From: Lunularia cruciata
Lineage: Eukaryota; Streptophyta; Marchantiopsida; Lunulariales; Lunulariaceae
Assembly: GCA_948567375.1 (NCBI GenBank)
Contig: OX419756.1
Location: forward strand, 63,316,333 to 63,380,332
Direction of reading: 5' to 3'
Length of the DNA stretch: 64,000 nucleotides
The notes below the pieces were generated by a model. It made no database searches. It saw only the letters and a list, made by a program, of their open reading frames with translations, and was not told the origin of the DNA. Both the position numbers and the translations under genes were made by a program. Below, in pieces: positions 45,635-54,477 of the stretch (position 1 is its first letter; every line of letters begins with the position of its first letter).

Positions 45635-46313
45635 TGTAACACCCATTTGTGCATGGGTGTGGTATTGTGATATTTAGCTTGGTATTACAAGTACTTAAGA
45701 GATATTATTTATATAAAGATAAAGGATGGTTCTATATTAGTCATGGTTAGCTAAAGTTAGTCATAGCTAAGATAGATGGGACCTTACTTTAGAGGAAGTA
45801 GAAAAGATGAACACCACTATTTTGGATTTTAGTGTGTTGACTTGGTATTATTCCTAGGTGTTTGGCTTTGGGGAAAGAGTTGAGAACTCTTGGGCCCGCA
45901 AGCCTTTTTGTTTTGGATTCTTCTTTAGTCCAAGGATAGCCCATGTGAAGGAATCCTTGCTTTAGTGGTTGGGTCAAGATAAGGGGAATATGCCCATGTG
46001 AATGGATATTCCTTTCTACTTTTTGACTTTACTTGACTTTTAGTCTAGTAACTTGAGTTACTACGGTAATTAGTAACTTTGGTACGTAACTATTTCACAA
46101 GTATATAAACAAGGAGTGAGGAGGTACTCATCATCCTTTCATTTGCAACTATCTCTCTCTCATTGAGTTCTCTAGTGAGCAATGTCTTGAGTCTTGGAGT
46201 GTTAGCCTTGGAGGAGTATGATGGAGTTGGGGTTCCTTGCCTTCTTAGTCCATGGTGCGCTACCATAATAGCCATCAGAGGTTCATCCTGAGTGAGAGAC
46301 AGGCCGGCTCACA
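45635..46313 (+). repeat. 5' LTR of element F (679 bp)
   Basis: Begins TGTAACACCCATTTGTGCAT and ends GGCCGGCTCACA. A TATA-like ACAAGTATATAAACAAGG lies near 46096-46113, placing the transcription start about 30 bp downstream. A 232-bp piece of the same LTR family occurs at 59830-60061. Confidence 0.95.
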
Positions 46314-46317
46314 TTTT

Positions 46318-46336
46318 TGGTTCCGTTGCCGGGACC
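46318..46336 (+). other. Primer-binding site of element F (tRNA-Glu type)
   Basis: TGGTTCCGTTGCCGGGACC, four bases inside the LTR. From memory it is close to the complement of the 3' end of a plant tRNA-Glu (ends ...CCCGGCAACGGAACCA). Confidence 0.75.
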
Positions 46337-46354
46337 TCTCTAGAAGGCAAGATA

Positions 46355-46525
46355 ATGTTCCGCGTCCAATTCTACATTAGGCAGAAGGAGGCTATGAGAG
46401 CTCACTTGGAGAGAACATTAGGAGAGGAGAGGGCTGAACTTATGTTAGAGAACCAAGATCCATTTGTATACCCTGTAGTTCATTATGATGTCTTTGAGGT
46501 GATTTTGTACATCTTGTACACATGA
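46355..46525 (+). CDS. Element F leader ORF: single ~45-residue domain
   Basis: A short ORF just after the primer-binding site, with MFRVQFYIRQKEAMRAHLER, a Leu-Gly-Glu-Glu turn and FVYPVVHYDVFE. It aligns with both tandem copies in the leader of element D (5812-6241). It may be the surviving N-terminus of gag, or a separate leader peptide. From 46526 to 47149 I see no coding sequence I can support; the capsid part of gag would be expected there. Confidence 0.5.
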   Translation: MFRVQFYIRQKEAMRAHLERTLGEERAELMLENQDPFVYPVVHYDVFEVILYILYT

Positions 46526-47149
46526 GAGGAATTGGAGAGATTGTGTGAGGTGGATTGCAGATTTTGGGGATTAAGGTGATTTTGGGCAAAATCTCAAGTT
46601 TGAGATCTGGACTTGAGATTTCTACACATGATAGCTTGGGTTATCTTTCAGTTAGCACACTTGAAATTATTGAGAGAGCTTCTATGCGCACTGGGCTAGA
46701 ATTTTTGAAAGTTGATAGGGTAAAGTGCTCCCGCAACTGCATGCTCTCTGGAAAATTGTACAGAGTCTGCCATTTCTTCAATTTTTAGTGAATTGTCCTG
46801 AAAATTTCCAAGAAAATTCAGTGCATTGTATCCTACCTGGTGCCACAAAAATTAGAGAGAGATCATTTTTGCGCAGTGCGTTATGAGTTTTTGAAGTGAG
46901 GGGGGTGGTTTTCAGACCAAATCTGAAATATGGGTGCTGAATAGAAAGGTGTCTAGGCCAAATGGCTCGATGAAAAGATCTAAAATTTTGCAGGGAGGGA
47001 CGCCCTAGAGTTGTGATCAAGTGTGGAAAATTTCAGAGGACTGTGACATATTCGTTGGGAGATTTGAGTGACATTGTGAGGAAGGGTCAATTCTGCAGAG
47101 TGGAGATCTCATGCATGAGAAGTTTGAGATCAACAAAAAGCATGTTTGA

Positions 47150-50100
47150 GTGTTTAGATTCATCTTTGGAAACATGGAGGGTCATCAAGAGTGGAAATTG
47201 AGATTATGCAAGGTTCCCCAAGGGTTTGAGGTGATTGTAGGGGTGGATTTGAGGAAAAGAGAGTTTACAATAGAATTTGAAGAGAGTGTTGAGAGGATCC
47301 AAAACCCTACACCACTTGGAGGAAAGAGTGAGTCTAAGTGCTTTCTATGTGGAGAGAAGGGACATAAGGCAAAAGTTCCAGTATCAATGGGGGTGGTGGA
47401 TGCCAAGCCAGCACCATGGGAGGCTTGTGAATATGCCTCCAAGATTGATGTGAGAGTGAATGGTCACAACATCAAGGATGCATTGGTTGATGGAGGATCA
47501 GCAGTGAATGCCATGTCAGAAAGGTTGATGAAGAAGTTGGGTATGATACCCTCAAGACCTTCAACATTTGTGGTGAGCATGGCAAACAAGCAACAAGTTC
47601 GACCAGTAGGGGTGATGGATAAGGTGGTAGTTTCAGTTATGGGAGTTCAAAATCTCATGACTTTCCAAGTCTTGAAGGATTCAAGCTATGACTTACTTCT
47701 TGGGAGGCCATGGTTGAGAGCAGCACGCACAACTGATCGATGGCACAAAGGGTACTTGAGGATTGGGCCATCAAACCATAGAGTCACTGTTCCTGTGACT
47801 AACACCACCAACACTTCACATTCAGATACCCCATCTTCTAATTATTGGGAATCAGATTCTGAAGAAGGAGCTTCAGGTGTGGACACAAGCATGGAAGAGG
47901 AGACTTCCACGGAGGAAGATGAATCTGAATCTGATTCAGATGTGTATCCCTTGTGTGCTATGGATTTTGCACCTAAGCCAGAGGTTTTGAAGGACCCAGA
48001 TAAATCACCATTGACACTTGAGGAGGTAGAGAGAAGGTTATCTACCCTCAAGTATGGCCCAAATGTTACCAAGGAGGAGAAGGTGAGATTTGAGGAGATT
48101 TTCCGCAAGTTCATCCATGTGTTTGCTTTTAGTTACAAGGATTTGAAGGAAGTCACCTTGGAGGAGCACAAGATAGAGGTGGAGTCACATGCAAGACCAA
48201 TCCGCCAAAAGCAACGTCGCATTAGCCCACCAATATCTTTGGTTGTGAAGGAGGAGATTGATAAGCTCAAGGAGGCTGGATTTATCTTTGAGGTGGAGAA
48301 TTCAGAATGGGTGTCTCCAATTGTCATTGTGAAGAAAAAGAATGGCAAGCTTCGGGTATGTGTGGATTACAAGAAGCTTAATGCTGTTACCAAGAAGGAC
48401 TACTACCCATTGCCATTCATTGATGAGATCTTGGAGGAGGTTGCAGGTCATGAGAGGTACAGTTTTGGAGATGGTTATAGTGGATATAACCAAATCAAGA
48501 TTGCACCAGAGCATCAACAACTCACCACATTCACCACACCTTGGGGAACTTACGCTTTCAAGGTCATGCCTTTTGGGCTTTGCAATGCTCCAGCCACATT
48601 CCAACGGTTCATGAACAAGGTATTTGAACCTTTCATTGGGAAATTTGTGAGAGATTTCATTGATGACTTTTGTGTCTATGGGAGCAAGGAGGAGCACTTT
48701 GAGCACCTAATCAAAGTCTTGCAATGCTTGGATGAGGCAAATGCATCACTCAACCCAGAGAAGTGCATTTTTGGATGTGAAGAAGGTCTACTTTTGGGGC
48801 ACATCATCTCCAAGGATGGAATAGCAGTTGATCCTGAGAAGGTGAGGAAAATCTCAGACCTTCCATTCCCTTCAAGCTTGACAAAGTTACGCCAATTCTT
48901 GGGAATGGTTGGGTACTATAGGAGGTTCATCTTCTCATTTTCCAACAAGGCTTATGCATTGACCATCTACATGAAGAAGGGTGTAGATTACATGGTGATT
49001 TTGGAAGACAAGGAGGCTCTCAAAGCTTTTGAGGAGCTCAAGCAATCCCTTGTTGTAGCTCCAATTCTTGCTAAACCTGATTGGAGTAAGCCTTTCATCC
49101 TCTACACTGATGCTTCTAATGTAGCTATAGGATGCACTCTTAGTCAATTAGACCAAGATGGGCATGATCATCCAATAGCTTATGCTAGTAGGCAGATGGT
49201 TTCAGCAGAGAAGAACTACTCTGTCACAGAGAGAGAAGGGTTGGCAGTGATCTTTGGTCTCAAGAAGTTTAGACACTACTTGATTGGAGGGAAAGCCACA
49301 ATTGTCACGGATCACAAGGCTTTGAAGTACATCTTCAACAAGCCTAATGTTGAAGGGAGACTAGCAAGGTGGATGATACTCTTGTCTGAGTATGACTACA
49401 CAATTGAGGATAGGCCAGGAAAGAAACATGCAAATGCTGATTTGTTATCTAGAGCCTATGATCATGATGGAGATGAGCCAGTAGATGATTCCTTCCCGGA
49501 TGAGGAGCTCATGACAATCTTAGTCACTCAAGAGATTCCAATGGAGTACAAGGAGATTGTGGATTTTGTGACAAGAGGTAACTATCCAGAAGGGATGCAT
49601 GCTAGGGAGAGGAAGGCCCTTGCAGCAAGATCTAGACCTTACACAATGGTGGAGGATATTCTTTTTCACCAAGGAGCAGATGGTCTACTTCGAAGAGCAG
49701 TGGGTAAGGAAGAGTCTATCCTACTCATAAAGGAGTTTCATGAAGGTTTAGTATGTGGAGGACACTTTGCAGGAAAGGTGACTGCTTTCAAGATTCTAGA
49801 TGCACTTTACCATTGGAGAGGGATTTTCAAGGATTGTCTTGATTATTGCAAAACTTGTCATGTTTGTCAAGCTTTTGCTAGAAAGTCTACATCCACTCCA
49901 CCACTTAGATCAATTCCATTGCTAGGACCTTTTGAGAAGTGGGGAATTGATTTTGTAGGACCTCTCAATAGAACCCCAAGGAACACTCGGTACATTGTGG
50001 TAGTTACTGATTACCTTACCAAGTGGGTTGAGGCTAGACCATTGAGGGACAAGAATGAAGATGAAGTGGGTAGATTTCTTTATGAACGCATTATCACTAG

Positions 50101-50812
50101 GTTTGGATGCCCTTTGGAGTTGGTTTCTGATAGAGGAGGAGAGTTTACAGGAAGCATTACTATAGCCATGCTACGACATTTCTCTATCACACATAGAGTA
50201 ACTACATCCTATAAGCCAAATTCCAATGGCTTGGCAGAGAGAACCAATCAGACCTTGTGCATGATGTTGGCCAAAGATGCAGAAATGGAGGGGGCTAAAC
50301 ATCATTGGGACAAGAGGATTCATGCAGTTTTGTGGGAGTATAGGACAACCATGAAGACTTCCACTGGATATTCTCCATTCCAATTGGTGTATGGTATTGA
50401 GTCTACCTTACCTATTCACTTTGATCTTCCTACCTTCCAAAGCATTCATAGAAGATTGAAGAAAGCACAAGGAAGTGATGCAGGGAAGTCAAGGAAGGAT
50501 CAACTCATGGAGTTGGAAGAGGCAAGAGCAGTTGCTATGGTTCGAGTGGAGCAAGCCCAAAGGAAACAAAAGGAGAGCTATGACAAGAGGCAAGGCAAGA
50601 AGAAGGTGGAGCCTTTCAAAGAAGGTGATTGGGTAATGTTGTTTGATTCCATTCGATTCAAGAGAGTGCAAAAGAAGTTTTTGCCTAAGTACTTTGGACC
50701 TTTCATAGTAGAGAAGGTGTGGGGCAATTACACCTATGATCTCAAGGAGTTGGGAGGAAGACACTTTGATAGGATTAACCATGATAAGTTGAAGATGTAC
50801 CATAGAAGGTAG
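47150..50812 (+). CDS. Element F polyprotein: protease, RT, RNase H, integrase
   Basis: Uninterrupted frame of 1,220 codons. Residues 64-77 look like a zinc knuckle, CFLCGEKGHKAKVP, but the last Cys is absent. Protease: ALVDGGSAVN (active site near 114-117) and LLLGRPWLRA. RT: KKKNGKLRVCVDYKKLNAVT, MPFGLCNAPATFQRFM and the catalytic FIDDFCVYG (Asp 505 and 506). RNase H: ILYTDASNVAIGCTLSQ, VTDHKALKYIF and ANADLLSRA. Integrase: zinc pairs (CKTCHVC), then Asp 934 (WGIDFVGP), Asp 994 (SDRGGEF) and Glu 1030 (GLAERTN), with 35 residues between the last two. The C-terminus KYFGPFIVEKVWGNYTYDLK has no chromodomain. All catalytic residues are present, so the enzymes could be active. The start chosen is the first ATG of the open frame and is uncertain. 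Confidence 0.93.
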   Translation: MFRFIFGNMEGHQEWKLRLCKVPQGFEVIVGVDLRKREFTIEFEESVERIQNPTPLGGKSESKCFLCGEKGHKAKVPVSMGVVDAKPAPWEACEYASKIDVRVNGHNIKDALVDGGSAVNAMSERLMKKLGMIPSRPSTFVVSMANKQQVRPVGVMDKVVVSVMGVQNLMTFQVLKDSSYDLLLGRPWLRAARTTDRWHKGYLRIGPSNHRVTVPVTNTTNTSHSDTPSSNYWESDSEEGASGVDTSMEEETSTEEDESESDSDVYPLCAMDFAPKPEVLKDPDKSPLTLEEVERRLSTLKYGPNVTKEEKVRFEEIFRKFIHVFAFSYKDLKEVTLEEHKIEVESHARPIRQKQRRISPPISLVVKEEIDKLKEAGFIFEVENSEWVSPIVIVKKKNGKLRVCVDYKKLNAVTKKDYYPLPFIDEILEEVAGHERYSFGDGYSGYNQIKIAPEHQQLTTFTTPWGTYAFKVMPFGLCNAPATFQRFMNKVFEPFIGKFVRDFIDDFCVYGSKEEHFEHLIKVLQCLDEANASLNPEKCIFGCEEGLLLGHIISKDGIAVDPEKVRKISDLPFPSSLTKLRQFLGMVGYYRRFIFSFSNKAYALTIYMKKGVDYMVILEDKEALKAFEELKQSLVVAPILAKPDWSKPFILYTDASNVAIGCTLSQLDQDGHDHPIAYASRQMVSAEKNYSVTEREGLAVIFGLKKFRHYLIGGKATIVTDHKALKYIFNKPNVEGRLARWMILLSEYDYTIEDRPGKKHANADLLSRAYDHDGDEPVDDSFPDEELMTILVTQEIPMEYKEIVDFVTRGNYPEGMHARERKALAARSRPYTMVEDILFHQGADGLLRRAVGKEESILLIKEFHEGLVCGGHFAGKVTAFKILDALYHWRGIFKDCLDYCKTCHVCQAFARKSTSTPPLRSIPLLGPFEKWGIDFVGPLNRTPRNTRYIVVVTDYLTKWVEARPLRDKNEDEVGRFLYERIITRFGCPLELVSDRGGEFTGSITIAMLRHFSITHRVTTSYKPNSNGLAERTNQTLCMMLAKDAEMEGAKHHWDKRIHAVLWEYRTTMKTSTGYSPFQLVYGIESTLPIHFDLPTFQSIHRRLKKAQGSDAGKSRKDQLMELEEARAVAMVRVEQAQRKQKESYDKRQGKKKVEPFKEGDWVMLFDSIRFKRVQKKFLPKYFGPFIVEKVWGNYTYDLKELGGRHFDRINHDKLKMYHRR

Positions 50813-50844
50813 AGAGACCTTCACTTTGAGGACAAAGTGAAAAC

Positions 50845-50860
50845 TTAGTCCGGGGGTAAA
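50845..50860 (+). other. Polypurine tract of element F
   Basis: TTAGTCCGGGGGTAAA directly before the 3' LTR start TGTAAC. Confidence 0.8.
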
Positions 50861-51539
50861 TGTAACACCCATTTGTGCATGGGTGTGGTATTGTGATATT
50901 TAGCTTGGTATTACAAGTACTTAAGAGATATTATTTATATAGAGATAAAGGATGGTTCTATATTAGTCATGGTTAGCTAAAGTTAGTCATAGCTAAGATA
51001 GATGGGACCTTACTTTAGAGGAAGTAGAAAAGATGAGCACCACTATTTTGGATTTTAGTGTGTTGACTTGGTATTATTCCTAGGTGTTTGGCTTTGGGGA
51101 AAGAGTTGAGAACTCTTGGGCCCGCAAGCCTTTTTGTTTTGGATTCTTCTTTAGTCCAAGGATAGCCCATGTGAAGGAATCCTTGCTTTAGTGGTTGGGT
51201 CAAGATAAGGGGAATATGCCCATGTGAATGGATATTCCTTTCTACTTTTTGACTTTACTTGACTTTTAGTCTAGTAACTTGAGTTACTACGGTAATTAGT
51301 AACTTTGGTACGTAACTATTTCACAAGTATATAAACAAGGAGTGAGGAGGTACTCATCATCCTTTCATTTGCAACTATCTCTCTCTCATTGAGTTCTCTA
51401 GTGAGCAATGTCTTGAGTCTTGGAGTGTTAGCCTTGGAGGAGTATGATGGAGTTGGGGTTCCTTGCCTTCTTAGTCCATGGTGCGCTACCATAATAGCCA
51501 TCAGAGGTTCATCCTGAGTGAGAGACAGGCCGGCTCACA
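50861..51539 (+). repeat. 3' LTR of element F (679 bp)
   Basis: Same length and ends as the 5' LTR. The two differences I can see are A/G changes: ATATAAAGAT against ATATAGAGAT near the start, and GATGAACACC against GATGAGCACC about 170 bp in. Confidence 0.95.
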
Positions 51540-53595
51540 GTACTCAGTTCTTTGGGATCACGCTTCTTCTTGGTGGAGCGTGTCTCAACTTTCAAAATTT
51601 CAAGGTCTTGCCATTCTCCTTCTGAGGCCGGACTCCCTTTGTGAGGTCTTTCTTCCTCAAGAGTTATACAATTCACATTTGTATCCCCCTTCGGCTGAAG
51701 TGCTGCACGCTCAGCGGGGGTCTGTACATATTTTACAAGAGGCTTCGGGTTCGGCGGGTGAGGGCATTGGTTGCCCGTATGCCCCGATCCTTTACAATTT
51801 CCACACAGGGGAACGTACCCAATTTGCCTTCTTGGCTCGGGACAATTTGGAGACCAATGTCCCATCAAGCCACAATTATAACAGGCTCCGGGCGCAACAT
51901 TCTGAGGGCAATTTTGGTTGCTCATCGGTGGTCTTCGTGCAGGAGCATTGGGGTTATACTCCCTGGGTCCCAACCTCGGACCTTGATATGATGTGCTCGG
52001 TTGAGGTTGTACCTCCTGAGTTTGATACACCGCCTCTTCGTCATCGTCTTGGTCCCATCTCGGAACCCAATCAATTTGCTGCACCGGGAATGCATTACGA
52101 GTATTGCATTCTGTGTTGGCGTGGCCGGATTTTCCACAGGCGGTGCACCACACATTAGATCGTCCAAATGCGGGGGCCTTTCTTCGGTCCTTAGCCCCAA
52201 TCATCTGGATCTTGAAATCCGAAAAATCCTTGATGAGGGCATCCAGCTTCGTATCCGCCTTATGTACACTCTTGGCTGGCGACGTCACTGGTTTCTTGGC
52301 TCCACGTCTTCTGACTCGTCTTAGCTTTGATTCTTCTTCGGATTCCAAAGAAGAGCTTGAAGACGTAGAGGATTTGTCCGAAGAAGGGGAGGTACTGCGC
52401 GAAGCTCTCCTTCTGGGCTTCTTGCCCTTCTTCTCCCGATTTCTCCGTTTACCGGCAGAGTGAGAGTGTGCCGCTTCATAACGAGCGACATGTTTGAGTA
52501 CTTTATCGAGGGAAGTTACGTTCCTCTCCCTGGCAAAGATTTGTATCTCTGGTGACAGGCCCCCGAGGAACCAGGTAATGGCTTGGGCATCGGAGTATCC
52601 CACCACCCCCGATTGCTTGGGAACTTGGTTCAGTAATGCCATGAATTGCTCAGAGTAGTCTCTCAACTTCTCCTTCTTGCCTTGGTCCAAATCGTTTAGT
52701 GCCGCAAAGACACTTGTATCATAGTCAACCTCCCGGAATCGTTCCAGGAAGTTGTTTCTCAAGTCTGCCCAGTCCGATGGTACAAACCCCTTCTGAGTCA
52801 CATGCGTGTACCAGCTCCGAGCTTTCTTGCGAAGCAGACTTGGAAAAATTCTTAGTCGATCCGCCGAGTCATGCTCCTTGTTAGCAAAGGAGATGACTTC
52901 AAATTCTTTGATGAATTCATTGGGGTCTTTGTCTTGTTCCGTCCCCTTATACTTCTGATAGGCGTGTCGGGTGACAAGAAGCAAAGTCATCGTTTGATGC
53001 ACTGGGATCGGCTGAGGGAATGTAGAACTTGACAGAACGGAAGAATTGGCTGGAATTGACGCCGTGTTGTCAGCCCAGGGATTCCAATTCGTCAAATTCA
53101 ACACAGGGTCTTCTTCAACAATTTCTACTCTGAGAGGGTCGACTTCAACCCGAGTGGAAGATTCAGGATCAACACCTTCAATAAGTTCTTCCAAATTCCT
53201 TCGGGACAACCAAGGAATCATTCGTAGAAGATGTTGACACTCGTCTTCAGTAAGTGTGCGTGCTGTCTTTTCTCGAACAAAGGTCTTCAAGGAAACAACT
53301 TCCTTTATAGCTCTAGGGAAGTTGGGGTACTGGGCCGCAATGCATATGTTTGCCCACTCGATTCTTTCTTCTTCTTGGAAGAAGAGGGAGATGCGAAGTA
53401 GCCTTGCCAACCGCCTTCGCGTTTCTTGTGATCAAGTTCTCGCAGGGCTTCTTGCACTTTGTGAAGGAGTTGAAACTCCAACTCCTCTTGCTCAGTTTCG
53501 TCAACGATGGATGGGACGTTCAGACGTTCGTCTTCTTCACACTGAAGTGCTCGTCTTCGGGCTCTCTCTTCCTGTTGTTCTTTCAATCCAGACAT
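51540..53595 (-). pseudogene. GL1-A gag with three zinc knuckles, split by element F
   Basis: The main frame runs from 53410 to the F insertion at 51540. It holds a capsid region (about residues 198-226, VPSDWADLRNNFLERF) and the block LNDLDQGKKEKLRDYSEQF. A basic Ser-rich linker follows, then three CCHC knuckles: CTACGKSGHANTEC, CYNCGLMGHWSPNC and CGNCKGSGHTGNQC. Upstream, 53305-53595 is a short frame starting MSGLKEQQEERARR just inside the primer-binding site; it overlaps the main frame in another phase, so a frameshift near 53300-53410 probably separated the true N-terminus. Beyond F the same frame continues into protease at 45630, so gag and pol were one continuous frame in the ancestor. 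Confidence 0.9.
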
Positions 53596-53658
53596 TCATA
53601 TTGCCTTGATACCCAGTGTTCAATTTGGCTTCGTATTCTTCCACTTCCGAGATTTGTA

Positions 53659-53676
53659 TCCCCGGCAGCGGCGCCA
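53659..53676 (-). other. Primer-binding site of GL1-A (tRNA-Asp type)
   Basis: The minus strand reads TGGCGCCGCTGCCGGGGA, seven bases inside the LTR end at 53684. It is close to the complement of the plant tRNA-Asp 3' end, common in Tat/Athila-type elements. Confidence 0.88.
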
Positions 53677-54477
53677 AAAATCATGTGACAACCCGGCAAA
53701 TATCACTTTTGCGGTAATCGGGTAAGTAAAGTTCGTTCTTGCAGAGATACGAGTCAGAAATGTCCAAATACAAAGCAAAGTAACAATTTCAGTTCTTCTT
53801 GAGTTCTTCTTTAGTCTCTCAGGTAGAAACCACACCCAGAAGAGAGTAACAAGCACTGACTCGCAGTCTTGTCACAAATTAACACTCCATAATCACAACT
53901 TCATCAAATCTTTCCAAACAATCTTGATTGTGATGATTCAGGCTCTCCCGAAAATGGCACTTCACTGCAAAACAACTTCGCCTCAGAATTGTGTTCCACC
54001 CTTCCACTGAAGGCACAACTTCCTCAATTGAAATTGCTTCACATCAACTTCGCACTGCACTCACAAATGCAGAATACTACCAACACTACAATTCCTCTCA
54101 GATCTGTCAAGGCATTGCTTTGATTGCACTTCACTCAGGTTCAAACACACAGAACGAAGATCAAGGCTGTGGAATCCAACATCCAACAAGCACACTGACT
54201 TGCACTTCAAATTTCTCCAAACACTCACAAACACAATTACAAAGTTGATACTCGGAATCAAGCTCAAGCGACGAGCACTGCTTCACAGCACTTCACTTTA
54301 TCTATTCTCAAAAATAATGAGCACTGAACAACAATTTCCTGCGAATGCCACTCTTAAATAGTGAAGCAATCGGCAGTTCTAACAACTATACCGTTTCTAC
54401 ATCAACTATTCTAACCTGCAGATCTGAAATGACAATGCACCTCTTCATATGTGCCCCTTCAAATCTCAAATCAGTTA

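Larger units (their letters stand above)
45635..51539 (+). mobile_element. Element F: young complete Ty3/gypsy retrotransposon (5.9 kb)
   Basis: Two 679-bp LTRs (45635-46313 and 50861-51539), a primer-binding site, a polypurine tract and one long ORF, all plus strand. Flanking GTAC occurs at 45631-45634 and 51540-51543 (four or five bases, since the next base is T on both counts). Reading the two LTRs side by side I find about two differences, so the insertion is recent. It landed inside the gag-pol frame of GL1-A; the A sequence on both sides is in one frame. Capsid sequence is not recognisable between leader and protease. Confidence 0.95.
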
